Assembly (NCBI GenBank): GCA_905221605.1 | Contig: CAJNDS010000987.1 | Coordinates: 1 to 45,123 of the forward strand | Origin: Symbiodinium natans | Lineage: Eukaryota; Sar; Dinophyceae; Suessiales; Symbiodiniaceae | Direction of reading: 5' to 3' | DNA length: 45,123 nucleotides | Shown here: positions 21,147-35,898 of the stretch, in pieces | Layout: each line of letters starts with the position of its first letter | How positions within the stretch are numbered: position 1 is the first letter of the stretch | Translations under genes and position numbers: made by a program | The notes under the pieces: generated by a model | Databases searched by the model: none | What the model was told of the DNA's origin: nothing | The model's input: the letters and a program-made list of their open reading frames with translations, nothing else

Positions 21147-24100
21147 CCAAATCCTAAACGACGAGGGTTTAGGAATAGGGTTTAGGGCCTAAATCCTAAA
21201 CGACGAGGGTTTAGCGACGAGGGTTTAGGGCTAAATCCTAAACGACGAGGGTTTAGCGACGAGGGTTTGGGGCCTAAATCCTAAACGACGAGGGTTTAGG
21301 GGCCTAAATCCGAAACGACGAGGGTTTAGCGACGAGGGTTTAGGGCCTAAATCCTAAACGACGAGGGTTTAGGGCCTAAATCCTAAACGACGAGGGTTTA
21401 GCAACGAGGGTTTAGGGACGAGGGTTAGAGCTCAGAAATCTGGAAAGTTCGGGGGTCATTTCTGCCATATGAATTCTGTACTAAAACATCTTACGAATCG
21501 ACCACTTTCCGGCCGATCCTGGGGCACCCCCCATGGGGGCCTAAATCCTATTCGCTAAATCCTACAGCGACGAGGGTTTAGACCCTAAATCCTAAACGAC
21601 GAGGGTTTAGCGACGAGGGTTTAGGGCTAAATCCTAAACGACGAGGGTTTAGGGCCTAAATCCTAAACGACGAGGGTTTAGCGACGAGGGTTTAGGGCTA
21701 AATCCTAAACGACGAGGGTTTAGGGCCTAAATCCTAAACGACGAGTGTTTAGAGCTCAGAAATCTGGAAAATTGGGGGGTCATTTCCGCCATATGAATTC
21801 TGTACTAAAACATCTTACGAATCGACCACTTTCCGGCCGATCCTGGGGTACTCCCCATGGGGGCCTAAATCCTATTCGCTAAATCCTACAGCGACGAGGG
21901 TTTAGGGCTTAAATCCTAAACGACGAGGGTTTAGCGACGAGGGTTTAGGGCCCAAATCCTCAACGACGAGGGTTTAGGGCCTAAATCCTAGACGACGAGG
22001 GTTTAGCGACGAGGGTTTAGGCTTAAATCCTAAACGACGAGGGTTTAGCGACGAGGGTTTAGGGTCCAAATCCTAAACGACGAGGGTTTAGGGCCTAAAT
22101 CCTAAACGACGAGGGTTTAGCGACGAGGGTTTAGGGCTAAATCCTAAACGACGAAGGTTCAGCGACGAGGGTTTAGGGCCAAAATCCTAAACGACGAGGG
22201 TTTAGGGGCCTAAATCCTAAACGACGAGGGTTTAGCGACGAGGGTTTAGGGCCTAAATCCTAAACGACGAGGGTTTAGAACCTAAATCCTAAACGACGAG
22301 GGTTTAGCAACGAGGGTTTAGGGACGAGGGTTTAGAGCTCAGAAATCTGGAAAATTGGGGGGTCATTTCTGCCATATGAATTCTGTACTAAAACATCTTA
22401 CGAATCGACCAACTTTCCGGCCGATCCTGGGGCACCCCCCATGGGAGCCTAAATCCTATTCGCTAAATCCTACAGCGACGAGGGTTTAGACCCTAAATCC
22501 TAAACGACGAGGGTTTAGCGACGAGGGTTTAGGGCTAAATCCTAAACGACGAGGGTTTAGGGCCTAAATCCTAAACGACGAGGGTTTAGCGACGAGGGTT
22601 TAGGGCTAAATCCTAAACGACGAGGGTTTAGGGCCTAAATCCTAAACGACGAGGGTTTAGCGACGAGGGTTTAGGGCTAAATCCTAAACGACGAGGGTTT
22701 AAGGCCTAAATCCTAAACGACGAGCTCAGAAATCTGGAAAATTGGGGGGTCATTTCCGCCATATGAATTCTGTACTAAAACATCTTACGAATCGACCACT
22801 TTCCGGCCGATCCTGGGGTACTCCCCATGGGGGCCTAAATCCTATTCGCTAAATCCTACAGCGACGAGGGTTTAGGGCTTAAATCCTAAACGACGAGGGT
22901 TTAGCGACGAGGGTTTAGGGCCCAAATCCTCAACGACGAGGGTTTAGGGCCTAAATCCTAGACGACGAGGGTTTAGCGACGAGGGTTTAGGCTTAAATCC
23001 TAAACGACGAGGGTTTAGCGACGAGGGTTTAGGGTCCAAATCCTAAACGACGAGGGTTTAGGGCCTAAATCCTAAACGACGAGGGTTTAGCGACGAGGGT
23101 TTAGGGCAAAATCCTAAACGACGAAGGTTCAGCGACGAGGGTTTAGGGCCAAAATCCTAAACGACGAGGGTTTAGGGGCCTAAATCCTAAACGACAAGGG
23201 TTTAGCGACGAGGGTTTAGGGCCTAAATCCTAAACGACGAGGGTTTAGAACCTAAATCCTAAACGACGAGGGTTTAGCAACGAGGGACGAGGGTTTAAAG
23301 CCCAGATATCTGGAAAGTTGGGGGGTCATTTCCGAAATATGAATTCTGTACTAAAACATCTTACGAATCGACCACTTTCCGGCCGATCCTGGGGCACCCC
23401 CCATGGGGGCCAAAATCCTATTCGCTAAATCCTACAGCGACGGGTTTAGGGCTAAATCCTAAACGACGAGGGTTTAGCGACGAGGGTTTGGGGCCTAAAT
23501 CCTAAACGACGAGGGTTTAGGGGCCTAAATCCTAAACGACGAGGGTTTAGCGACGAGGGTTTAGGGCCTAAATCCTAAACGACGAGGGTTTAGGGCCTAA
23601 ATCCTAAACGACGAGGGTTTAGCAACGAGGGTTTAGGGACGAGGGTTAGAGCTCAGAAATCTGGAAAGTTCGGGGGTCATTTCTGCCATATGAATTCTGT
23701 ACTAAAACATCTTACGAATCGACCACTTTCCGGCCGATCCTGGGGCACCCCCCATGGGGGCCTAAATCCTATTCGCTAAATCCTACAGCGACGAGGGTTT
23801 AGACCCTAAATCCTAAACGACGAGGGTTTAGCGACGAGGGTTTAGGGCTAAATCCTAAACGACGAGGGTTTAGGGCCTAAATCCTAAACGACGAGGGTTT
23901 AGCGACGAGGGTTTAGGGCTAAATCCTAAACGACGAGGGTTTAGGGCCTAAATCCTAAACGACGAATCTGGAAAATTGGGGGGTCATTTCCGCCATATGA
24001 ATTCTGTACTAAAACATCTTACGAATCGACCACTTTCCGGCCGATCCTGGGGTACTCCCCATGGGGGCCTAAATCCTATTCGCTAAATCCTACAGCGACG

Positions 24101-27100
24101 AGGGTTTAGGGCTTAAATCCTAAACGACGAGGGTTTAGCGACGAGGGTTTAGGGCCCAAATCCTCAACGACGAGGGTTTAGGGCCTAAACCCTAGACGAC
24201 GAGGGTTTAGCGACGAGGGCTTAGGCTTAAATCCTAAACGACGAGGGTTTAGCGACGAGGGTTTAGGGTCCAAATCCTAAACGACGAGGGTTTAGGGCCT
24301 AAATCCCAAACGACGAGGGTTTAGCGACGAGGGTTTAGGGCTAAAGCCTAAACGACAAAGGTTCAGCGACGAGGGTTTAGGGCCAAAATCCATAAACGAC
24401 GAGGGTTTAGGGGCCTAAATCCTAAACGACGAGGGTTTAGCGACGAGGGTTTAGGGCCTAAATCCTAAACGACGAGGGTTTAGAACCTAAATCCTAAACG
24501 ACGAGGGTTTAGCAACGAGGGTTTAGGGACGAGGGTTTAGAGCTCAGAAATCTGGAAAATTGGGGGGTCATTTCTGCCATATGAATTCTGTACTAAAACA
24601 TCTTACGAATCGACCACTTTCCGGCCGATCCTGGGGCACCCCCCATGGGAACCTAAATCCTATTCGCTAAATCCTACAGCGACGAGGGTTTAGACCCTAA
24701 ATCCTAAACGACGAGGGTTTAGCGACGAGGGTTTAGGGCTAAATCCTAAACGACGAGGGTTTAGGGCCTAAATCCTAAACGACGAGGGTTTAGCGACGAG
24801 GGTTTAGGGCTAAATCCTAAACGACGAGGGTTTAAGGCCTAAATCCTAAACGACGAGCTCAGAAATCTGGAAAATTGGGGGGTCATTTCCGCCATATGAA
24901 TTCTGTACTAAAACATCTTACGAATCGACCACTTTCCGGCCGATCCTGGGGTACTCCCCATGGGGGCCTAAATCCTATTCGCTAAATCCTACAGCGACGA
25001 GGGTTTAGGGCTTAAATCCTAAACGACGAGGGTTTAGCGACGAGGGTTTAGGGCCCAAATCCTCAACGACGAGGGTTTAGGGCCTAAATCCTAGACGACG
25101 AGGGTTTAGCGACGAGGGTTTAGGCTTAAATCCTAAACGACGAGGGTTTAGCGACGAGGGTTTAGGGTCCAAATCCTAAACGACGAGGGTTTAGGGCCTA
25201 AATCCTAAACAACGAGGGTTTAGCGACGAACCCTAAATCCTAAACGACGAGGGTTTAGCGACGAGGGTTTAGGGCTAAATCCTAAACGACGAGGGTTTAG
25301 GGCCTAAATCCTAAACGACGAGGGTTTAGCGACGAGGGTTTAGGGCTAAATCCTAAACGACGAGGGTTTAGGGCCTAAATCCTAAACGACGAGTGTTTAG
25401 AGCTCAGAAATCTGGAAAATTGGGGGGTCATTTCCGCCATATGAATTCTGTACTAAAACATCTTACGAATCGACCACTTTCCGGCCGATCCTGGGGTACT
25501 CCCCATGGGGGCCTAAATCCTATTCGCTAAATCCTACAGCGACGAGGGTTTAGGGCTTAAATCCTAAACGACGAGGGTTTAGCGACGAGGGTTTAGGGCC
25601 CAAATCCTCAACGACGAGGGTTTAGGGCCTAAACCCTAGACGACGAGGGTTTAGCGACGAGGGCTTAGGCTTAAATCCTAAACGACGAGGGTTTAGCGAC
25701 GAGGGTTTAGGGTCCAAATCCTAAACGACGAGGGTTTAGGGCCTAAATCCTAAACGACGAGGGTTTAGCGACGAGGGTTTAGGGCTAAAGCCTAAACGAC
25801 GAAGGTTCAGCGACGAGGGTTTAGGGCCAAAATCCATAAACGACGAGGGTTTAGGGGCCTAAATCCTAAACGACGAGGGTTTAGCGACGAGGGTTTAGGG
25901 CCTAAATCCTAAACGACGAGGGTTTAGAACCTAAATCCTAAACGACGAGGGTTTAGCAACGAGGGTTTAGGGACGAGGGTTTAGAGCTCAGAAATCTGGA
26001 AAATTGGGGGGTCATTTCTGCCATATGAATTCTGTACTAAAACATCTTACGAATCGACCACTTTCCGGCCGATCCTGGGGCACCCCCCATGGGAACCTAA
26101 ATCCTATTCGCTAAATCCTACAGCGACGAGGGTTTAGACCCTAAATCCTAAACGACGAGGGTTTAGCGACGAGGGTTTAGGGCTAAATCCTAAACGACGA
26201 GGGTTTAGGGCCTAAATCCTAAACGACGAGGGTTTAGCGACGAGGGTTTAGGGCTAAATCCTAAACGACGAGGGTTTAAGGCCTAAATCCTAAACGACGA
26301 GTGTTTAGAGCTCAGAAATCTGGAAAACTGGGGGGTCATTTCCGCCATATGAATTCTGTACTAAAACATCTTACGAATCGACCACTTTCCGGCCGATCCT
26401 GGGGTACTCCCCATGGGGGCCTAAATCCTATTCGCTAAATCCTACAGCGACGAGGGTTTAGGGCTTAAATCCTAAACGACGAGGGTTTAGCGACGAGGGT
26501 TTAGGGCCCAAATCCTCAACGACGAGGGTTTAGGGCCTAAATCCTAGACGACGAGGGTTTAGCGACGAGGGTTTAGGCTTAAATCCTAAACGACGAGGGT
26601 TTAGCGACGAGGGTTTAGGGTCCAAATCCTAAACGACGAGGGTTTAGGGCCTAAATCCTAAACAACGAGGGTTTAGCGACGAGGGTTTAGGGCTAAATCC
26701 TAAACGACGAAGGTTCAGCGACGAGGGTTTAGGGCCAAATCCTAAACGACGAGGGTTTAGGAGCCTAAATCCTAAACGACAAGGGTTTAGCGACGAGGGT
26801 TTAGGGCCTAAATCCTAAACGACGAGGGTTTAGAACCTAAATCCTAAACGACGAGGGTTTAGCAACGAGGGTTTAGGGACGAGGGTTTAGAGCTCAGAAA
26901 TCTGGAAAGTTGGGGGGTCATTTCTGCCATATGAATTCTGTACTAAAACATCTTACGAATCGACCACTTTCCGGCCGATCCTGGGGCACCCCCCATGGGG
27001 GCCAAAATCCTATTCGCTAAATCCTACAGCGACGAGGGTTTAGACCCTAAATCCTAAACGACGAGGGTTTAGCGACGAGGGTTTAGGGCTAAATCCTAAA

Positions 27101-29006
27101 CGACGAAGGTTTAGGGCCTACATCCTAAACGACGAGGGTTTAGCGACGAGGGTTTAGGGCTAAAACCTAAACGACAAAGGTTTAGCGACGAGGGTTTAGG
27201 GCCTAAATCCTAAACGACGAGAGTTTAGGGGCTTAAATCCTAAACGACGAGGGTTTGGCGACGAGGGTTTAGGGCCTAAATCCTAAACGACGAGGGTTTA
27301 GGGCTTAAATCCTAAACGACGAGGGTTTAGCAACGAGGGTTTAGGGATGAGGGTTTAAAGCTCAGAAATCTGGAAAATTGGGGGGTCATTTCCGCCATAT
27401 GAATTCTGTACTAAAACATCTTAGGAATCGACCACTTTCCGGCCGATCCTGGGGTACCCCCCCTGGGGGCCTAAATCCTATTCGCGAAATCTTACAGCGA
27501 CGAGGGTTCAGGCCCTAAATCCGAAACGACGAGGGTTTAGGGCTAAATCCTAAACGACGAGGGTTTAGGGCCTAAATCCTAAACGACGAGGGTTTAGGGC
27601 CTAAATCCTAAACGACGAGGGTTTAGCGACGAGGTTTTAGGGCCTAAATCCTAAATGACGAGGTTTAGGGGCCTAAATCCTAAGCGACGAGGGTTTAGGG
27701 CCTAAATCCTAAACGACGAGGGTTTGGAGCTCAGAAATCTGGAAAATTGGGGGGTCACTTCCGCCATATGAATTCTGTACTAAAATATCTTACGAATCGA
27801 CCACTTTCCGGCCGATCCTGGGGCACCCCCCATACAGCGACGAGGGTTTAGGGCCTAAATCCTAAACGACGAGGGTTTAGCGACGAGGGTTTAGGGCTAA
27901 ATCCTAAACGACAAGGGTTTAGGGCCTAAATCCTAAACGACGAGGGTTTAGCGACGAGGGTTTAGGGCTAAATCCTAAACGACGAGGGTTTAGCGACGAG
28001 GGTTTAGGGCCTAAATCCAAAACGACGAGGGTTTAGGGACTTAAATCCTAAACGACGAGGGTTTAGCGACGAGGGTTTAGGGCCTAAATCCTAAACGACG
28101 AGGGTGTAGGGCTTAAATCCTAAACGACGGGGGTTTAGCAACCAGGGTTTAAGGACGAGGGTTTAAAGCTCAGAAATCTGGAAAATTGGGGGGCAATTTC
28201 CGCCATATGAATTCTGTACTAAAACATCTTACGAATCGACCACTTTCCGGCCGATCCTCGGGTACCCCCCATGGGGGCCTAAATCCTATTCGCTAAATCC
28301 TACAGCGACGAGGGTTTCGGGCCTAAATCCTAAGCGACGAGGGTTTACAACGAGGGTTTAGGGCTAAATCCTAAACGACGAGGGTTTAGGGCTTAAATCC
28401 TAAACGACGAGGGTTTTGCGACGAGGGTTTAGGGCTAAATCCTAAACGACGAGGGTTTAGCGACGAGGATTTAGGGCCTAAATCCTAAACGACGAGGGTT
28501 TAGGGGCCTAAATCCTAAGCGACGAGGGTTTAGGGCCTAAATCCTAAACGACGAGGGTTTAGAGCTCAGAAATCTTGAAAATTGGGGGGGTCATTTCCGC
28601 CATATGGATTCTGTACTAAAACATCTTACGAATCGACAACTTTCCGGCCGATCCTGGGGCACCCCCCCATGGGGGCCTAAATCCTATTCGCTAAATCCGA
28701 CAGCGACGGGGGTTTAGGGCTTAAATCCTAAACGACGAGGGTTTAGCGACGAGGGTTGAGGGCCCAAATCCTCAACGACGAGGGTTTAGGACCTAAATCC
28801 TAGACGACGAGGGTTTAGCGACGAGGGTTTAGGCTTAAATCCTAAACGACGAGGGTTTAGCGACGAGGGTTTAGGGTCCAAATCCTAAACGACGAGGGTT
28901 TAGGGCCAAAATCCTAAACGATGAGGTTTTAGCAACGAGGGTTCAGGGACGAGGGTTTAGAGCTCAAAATCTGGAAAATGAGGGGGTCAACGACGAGGGT
29001 TTTAGG
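21147..29006. repeat. Telomere-derived satellite A, copy 2
   Basis: Same modules and ~150-bp spacers as copy 1, but with local gains and losses of whole modules. Examples are an extra module near 22621-22680, a different deletion boundary near 23960 (GACGAATCTGGAAAATTG), an apparent join near 25230 (GCGACGAACCCTAAATCC), no long A tract, and no duplicated stretch at the right end. Array variation inside otherwise near-identical units indicates rapid satellite turnover or assembly choices in repeats. Confidence 0.9.
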
Positions 29007-29479
29007 AATGGATCACACCAGGATGCTTGGGCCCGCGCCATGCAGGATCCTGGAATCAAGTGCTTCTGCGGCACAAGCAGAATGGCTGCCGCGCTTCTAG
29101 TTTACTGCAGATCCGACTTCGTTGTTTGCTTCTGGCTTGTACTCCCTTGATACTTGTACGTGGCAATTCTGATTTGAGCAAGCTGCTTCTATCGTGCTGT
29201 TGCCTGCGCGGTGGATGGATCCATGCGTGCCGGGCTGCAGGATACACGTGCTCGACGGAAGATTATCGTGAATGTGGATCCACGGGCGCTGGGCTGCTGG
29301 TTTCTCTTGGTCAACGAAAACTTACACGCCGATGCCGCATGCATGCATCTTCTTTTACATCCAGGCTCGGTCTGGCTCATTCTGTCGTCCTGCGGTTGCA
29401 TTGCTACGGGGATTGGATCCGCTCCGTAGCCCGCCAGCGCACAGGTTAGGTGATCTCTGCATTATTCTACCGATGCCGC
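29007..29479. other. Spacer between satellite A and helicase, copy 2
   Basis: Matches 8121-8593 with no difference noticed. No supported gene. Confidence 0.5.
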
Positions 29480-30567
29480 TCAGAGTAGCGATGGCAGGCA
29501 ATGCTTCCTTTGAATGGAGCCTACAAAACGCCAATCGCGATCATGTTGCACTCGCGAGAGGGCGACGTATAAAGCTACACGGATGAATGGTACATCCATC
29601 CAAATCGTTATGTGAGACAAAGTGGCACCTTGGATCTTGTGGAGTGTGGTACTGTACCCCAAACGCAACGGGAAGGCTGTCGTTCTTCGGCAGAAGCCAT
29701 CCAAGTCTCGTGCGTGATCGGGTGAACGAGGAGAACTTGGCCGTGGTCGGTTAGGACCTGCACACCGCTGCGCCTCATGCACTGAACAGTGGCGCCCATC
29801 CCGTTGACGAAGCCGTGCTCCTTGTCGGCGTTCCTGGTGATCGTAACCCGCATGGACTGGTGCACCGGCATCCAAAAGGGCTCTGCATCCACCTGCGTCT
29901 CTCTCCAGAAGTTGTTGAAATTCTCTTGAGGATCGCACGGTATCCAATCCAAGATGGAATCATCCCGGAAGAGTGCTCGCAGGGCGAGTTGATTGATCCG
30001 AGCGGAACCCTTACGACTGATGGTCACGAAAGTCGTTTTCGGTGTTTCCTTCAGAATAGCACTAATTTGTTCGGCATCGAGTCGGTTGGCACCGGCTTTG
30101 CCGCGAAGATTTGCACGGTGCCCTCTGAGGATCTGCTTGAGTTGAGCGCCGCTAGGTGTGGCGCTGCGCAGCAGCTGCAGCTTCCACTTGAGTCGATCGC
30201 ACTTGCAGCGGCGCATCTCGTGCAGATTCATGATGTGCATTTCTGACCATCGACGACTCTCCCTGGCCGTGGTGCCGTCCGCGCCCGTCAGCTGGCAGAA
30301 ATCTCCGACGAACACGAGGGCCGGTCGACGATCGGCGGCGTCCCACAGTCGGAGTAGCCTGTCAAAGATCCACGTCGGGAGTTGGCCGACTTCGTCGATA
30401 ATGGCCATGTCATAAATCTTCATCATGTCCGCCGTCGAGAGCTCTTGTTTGTGCAGCGCGAACATGCCATGCACGGTGTCGATGTCGAGGTCCGGATGGC
30501 GGGCCCCGCCTTGGGCTCCGGCATATTCGCGTCTCCCGTCGTTGTTTTTTTTTCTCGCCGAGACCGA
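29480..30567 (-). pseudogene. Pif1-like helicase remnant, frameshifted, copy 2
   Basis: Identical in translation to the copy at 8594-9681: motif II IIDEVGQL, motif III VFVGDFCQL, then the frame switch near 29676, then motifs V and VI ending at 29480. The same missing Walker A and the same frameshift are present, so the damage predates the duplication or was spread by gene conversion. Alternatively both copies use an undetected mechanism to join the frames. Confidence 0.85.
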
Positions 30568-30922
30568 TTATAGTAGTCAGACTCATATCCGGTTCTAGAA
30601 CCCTTATAGACACATCATGTTCAAGCGAGCAAGCTGCCGAGAGGACGATTAAACTTCCTCCGAAAGTGCGTCAGGTCGGAAACTGATTCGAAGTCACCTA
30701 CACGCTGCATGGGCTATGAGCCTGGAAGCTACGACGAGACGCACGTGCAACATTGCTGGTGTCACTGGCTTTGGCGCAGGAAAATCGGTCACTTGCATCA
30801 CGAGTGCTGGAACTTTTTTTTTCACACCTGCCATGACCCTTTGCGTCGAACCCTGAGAAAGGTGATGTCGTCAGCGGGAGCTACGCTCGCACCGCCGCAA
30901 CACAAAATTCACCCCGGTTCTA
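30568..30922. other. Gap upstream of helicase remnant, copy 2
   Basis: Matches 9682-10036. No supported gene and no Walker A exon on the minus strand. Confidence 0.4.
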
Positions 30923-31837
30923 TCAAATCTGCTTCTCTGTCTGCGTAGTCTTGCCCTCGGTCCTTTCCTTGACCCGCTTCGACCTTGTGTGATGGGCTGA
31001 CGTGTTCGGTCGCTCTGTCTTCTTGTTTTTGGTCTCGCTACTCCTCTCGCCGGTGGCCATGGCTGCGCCCGGAATGCCCCACGCCTCTTTGACGCTCCTC
31101 CTCTTCTTGATATAGCTTCCTCGAGCTTTGCGCTTCGGACGATTTGGGTCGCGCCGACGCTGTCGTCGAGCCAGGCGCATCTCGTAGTCTCGACGCGTGC
31201 TGGCGCCAGCGTGCACTTCCACCGCCGCAAGCGCTTCCTTGCGCTCGGGGGAGCGAAGACGACGGAGGTAATTCGTCACCAGACTGCCGCCGCGGACCCT
31301 AGTCAGCTTCTCGAATCTTTCCCCGCTGCAAAACACGCAGCGGCTGTCCGCGTCAGTGGCCGTTCCGGGGCCTCCGCTGGCATCAAGAGCCAGCACGCAG
31401 ACGCTGTCCCGAAGCCCCTGGCAGGCGGTTCCGCCTGGCAACGGCGCCATCCACAGATGGTCGGCCCGCCGGTTGCTTCTGCCCCTTCGGAATCTCCCTA
31501 TGTGGCTCTTGCCGCAGCCACTTCTTCGACAAACTGGCTTCTTTGAAGCGTCAGCGTTGCTTGTCGGCGTAGATGGCGTGGACACGGATGAAGAGGAGCC
31601 GGACGAGCCGGTCCTGCTGAGATAAGCATGGCAAGTCTTATTGCGGCCACCGCAGCATCAAAAGGCACACCTGGAGGAGGCGGCTTTTGTCACCTCGTCC
31701 AGCGGCGTGGGGGTTGAGCGCCTGCCGAGTGATTCGAGCAGATGGCGCGAGATCTCGCTTGTCTCTTCATCTCCGAGTGCCCGACACAGTCTCCTCGACT
31801 TTCTCTTCGTGAGGCCCACCGTAGCTGCATCTGTCAT
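30923..31837 (-). CDS. Gene B, copy 2
   Basis: Same as 10037-10951, including the in-frame TGA (31660-31658) and the 54-nt GT-AG segment (31617-31670) whose removal gives 286 residues. No coding difference from copy 1 was seen. Cysteine pairs and the basic C-terminus are unchanged. Confidence 0.5.
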
Positions 31838-32374
31838 GAATTCGGAATTGGGCTACAATGATCACTCCCGACGCAAACTTACTACATAACTGCGCTTTGC
31901 TTGATGAAGCCCGGCCTCGGCATCAAGATGAGAAAGAGACCCGCCGACAACAGGCGAAGACGGGACATGGCCGAAGTCGAGCGTGCCCTGACTGCGTGCG
32001 CCATCTGAACAGAAATCTCAGTTCGCAAGCACAGCTCGGCCTGGACCAGGAGTATGGCAACGGTGCGAGACTGGTGTCTCTGATGAGCCACACGTGCTGC
32101 ACACCCGGGGTATTTGAAGCATGCTGCGCAGTCGTATGAAGAAGAATGTGCTGCCCAGGCCCGCATTCGCTCATCCCTCGCTTTTTAGGCTATGGACAAC
32201 ATGAGTGCCAAGTGCTGAATGCTTTTTGCTTGATGCAGTCACGAAACGCTACAGGTGATGCTCGTCGATTACTACCTGTCTACTCGCCCACTCCGACATA
32301 TAGCAGGACTGTTTGCAGCACTTTTAAGCGACGCACAGCAGGTCCTGCTCCGTGCCCTTTTTTTCGAGCCGCTG
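31838..32374. other. Spacer between genes B and C, copy 2
   Basis: Matches 10952-11488. No supported gene. Confidence 0.4.
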
Positions 32375-32879
32375 CTACTCACGGCTGCGGCCGCCTCGAG
32401 CGCACGCCAGCTTGAACGGAAATGGTTTTTTTTTTTGCGCGAACATGCAGAGGGACTTGGGCCCGTCGCCCCCGGTTTCGCCGGCCGAAACGTTGGACCT
32501 CCGCCTTGCGGATGGCCGCGATCCAGTACCTGGCAGGCCGCTACATGTCCACAAGTCGAAAAAGCGCAGGGAAGTGGTACCGGAGCCGCTGTCGAAACAG
32601 CGCTCGCAGCGCCGGGTCGGCGACCTCCCGTAGAGCCTGGCAGTGATCCGAGAGGATGATAAGTATATTCTACTCGAAAAGAAGTAGATACCGTGCATCC
32701 CCAGCCTGACGATGGATTGCGATCATGTCCACACTGGGTCCGAGGTGCGCGCGGATCCAGAGGGCGTAGCGGCGCCGAATCTGGCACAGGCACGTGTGGA
32801 GCAGCGATGACCTGACAGTATACTTACGATTCAGCACGGCCTCCAGCGACACGGGTAGCGTCGTGCGGTTCAAGGCCAT
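32375..32879 (-). CDS. Gene C, copy 2
   Basis: Same as 11489-11993. The proposed 55-nt intron is at 32637-32691, joining exons 32692-32879 and 32375-32636 into 149 residues. Both TAG codons of the unspliced frame are retained. Confidence 0.35.
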
Positions 32880-33215
32880 TCCTGCTGTCTAAACGCAGTT
32901 CGACTGGAACACGAGGATTCTAGGAGAAGACTGACACTCAGGTCTGCGCGTCATGCTGAAGTGGTGGCAGCAGGCAATGAGTGCAGTTGCCGAAACCCTA
33001 CCAGGGGCCAAGCGCTGCGAGACAAGAGGGCGCAGTGCAACTTATTGCTCGTCGTGCGCATGGCGCTACAAGGCGTCACTAGAAATCAGCACGGCGATCG
33101 CTCTCTTCTTTTCTGACCACATGCAGCAGGCTGCCATCGTGGCCGCTCCATCACCTGGGCAATGAGACAGCAATAACAATAGCAGCAAGAACAAGCACAA
33201 CTAGGGCTTTCCGCC
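32880..33215. other. Spacer between gene C and dispersed repeat, copy 2
   Basis: Matches 11994-12329. No supported gene. Confidence 0.4.
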
Positions 33216-34196
33216 ACAGGGGCTCGTCGTGACTCTCGTCCTCGTCCAAGGCATGTGGCACCTAACTGCACAGGACATGTTCGCAGCAGTCCTAACCATG
33301 CGCATCACATTTAAAGAGTAGAAGGACTGGACACTGCATTTAGACAAGTGCAGAGCGGTACCTGTGGCCGGATCCCCAATGCCAATTACCAATGTCGCCG
33401 TCGACTCTGAAGAGTCGTGAAGCATCCAGACCTGAGAGACACATCACTAGGACTGTCCAATACTGCTGGGCAGGTGGCTGCAAGTGAAGGTCATGCATGG
33501 CTAGGTGCTGCCAAGAGGCGGCAAAATGAGAGAAAATTTCGTGTTTCGTCCAAAACCTCCCGCGGCAGGAATCAAAGGCCTAAGTTAAAAACAGGAAACG
33601 TTTTCCAAAACGACATCTAGCATACTTACCCACAGGAGGTTTTGTAGGGAGACTGCGCCCCAACCTTAAGGGAAACACAAAAATCGACGCAAAAACGCTT
33701 AAAGTAGATAGAGAAAAACCGGGCCGTGGGGCACAAAACGGCGCGAAGCCAGGCGCGGGCAGGAAATCCGGGATCGCATCTTGCGGGTTCGTATAGGCAT
33801 GGCTACTGAATCGTACAAGCGTGGCACCGCAACCAACGCAGAAAACACCAAAAACACGCAGTTTCTGGACCAGCAAGCGGTTTTTGGCTGCCGCGTCGGT
33901 CGAGGAAAACCGTAAAAAAACGCCTGGAAAACGCAGAAAACGAAACGGACCACACGCCGAAAAATTGGAATTTCGGCGTCCCGGGGGGGCCCCGGGACAT
34001 TGTCCTGGGGGCGTCCCGGGGTGTCCCGGGGGGGCCCCGGGACATCTGTCCCAGGGCTGTCCCGGGAGGGCCCCGGGACATTTGTCCCAGGGGGGCCCCG
34101 GGACACCCCGGGACGCCCCAGGACAACCTGTCCCGGGGGGGCCCCGGGACAACCCGTCCCAGGGGGGCCCCGGGACAACCCGTTCAGGAAACAAAC
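33216..34196 (-). repeat. ~1 kb dispersed repeat, copy 2, minus orientation
   Basis: Same as 12330-13310 apart from one substitution noticed at ~33290, which changes an Ala codon to Thr in the overlapping minus frame. The hairpin arms are at 33551-33565 and 33630-33644, and the CCCGGGACA block is at ~33980-34186. Confidence 0.8.
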
Positions 34197-34209
34197 CTTT
34201 GTGGGGATT

Positions 34210-34788
<579 letters not shown>

Positions 34789-35365
34789 AGGGTTTAGGGC
34801 CGAAATCCTAAAGAATAGGGTTTAGGAATAGGGTTTAGGGCCTAAATCCTAAAGAATAAGTTTCTGGAATAGGGTTTAGGGCCTAAATCCTAAAGAATAG
34901 GGTCTAGGAATAGGGTTTAGGGCCTAAATCCTAAAGAATAGGTTTAGAGCCTAAAATCTGGAAAACGAGGGGGTCATTTCTGCTATTTAAATTTTATCAT
35001 AATTAACGCTGGAATCGGCTACTTTTTCCCGAATCCTGGGGTACCCCCCCACGGAGGCCTAAATCCTATTCGCTAAATCCTATTCCCAGGCCCGCTAAAT
35101 CCTAAACGAATAGGGTTTAGGGCCTAAATCCTAAAGAATAGGGTTTAGCGACTTGGGTTTAAGGCCTAAATCCTAAAGAATAGGGTTTAGCGACTAGGGT
35201 TTAGGGCCTAAATCCTAAAGAATAGGGTTTAGGAATAGGGTTTAGGGCCTAAATCCTAAAGAATAGGGTTTAGGAATAGGGTTTAAGGCCTAAATCCTAA
35301 AGAATAGGGTTTAGGAATAGGGTTTAGGGCCTAAATCCTAAAGAATAGGGTTTAGGAATAGGGGT
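34789..35365. repeat. Telomere-derived satellite B, copy 2
   Basis: Same as 13621-14197, including the diverged spacer at ~34938-35088. Confidence 0.85.
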
Positions 35366-35382
35366 TCCCCCCGTATTAAAGG

Positions 35383-35898
35383 CTGTGCCCCGAATCTTGT
35401 TCGATAAGTATGAACCGAGCAGGAGTCAAGGATGGATTTGGCCAATATCCCTATCCTGAGGTTCTAGTTGGTTGAATACTATTCAAGCCGACATCCCCGC
35501 CCACGCGGATTATACGATTCGGCCAAAAAGCTTGCCCCGAAGTCCTCTTCGTTATATGTTAAAGATGTAAGGATGGGTTTGGCTAGTATTCTCTAGTTGC
35601 TTGAATCGCACGCCCACATTCCCTTCCCCGCACAGGTTATGCGATTCTCTTACTTTTCTTCTTCACTCAGATTACGATTAAATCACCGTATGGAATGGGC
35701 ACGAATAAGAAGAAAAGGGTACAAACAAGTTTAGTAGGGTTAAGGGTTAGGTGGCAATCGATTGTATCGAACCAAGAGACGACATTCCCCCGCGCGGATT
35801 ATACGATTCGCTCAACAGCTGCTGTTCGACGCAGGAGTGAACGACGGATTTGGCCAATATCCCTATCCTGAAGTTCTAGTTACTTGAATACCAGTCCG
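35383..35898. repeat. Diverged ~137-140 bp tandem repeats, copy 2
   Basis: Same as 14215-14730 with no difference noticed. Confidence 0.6.
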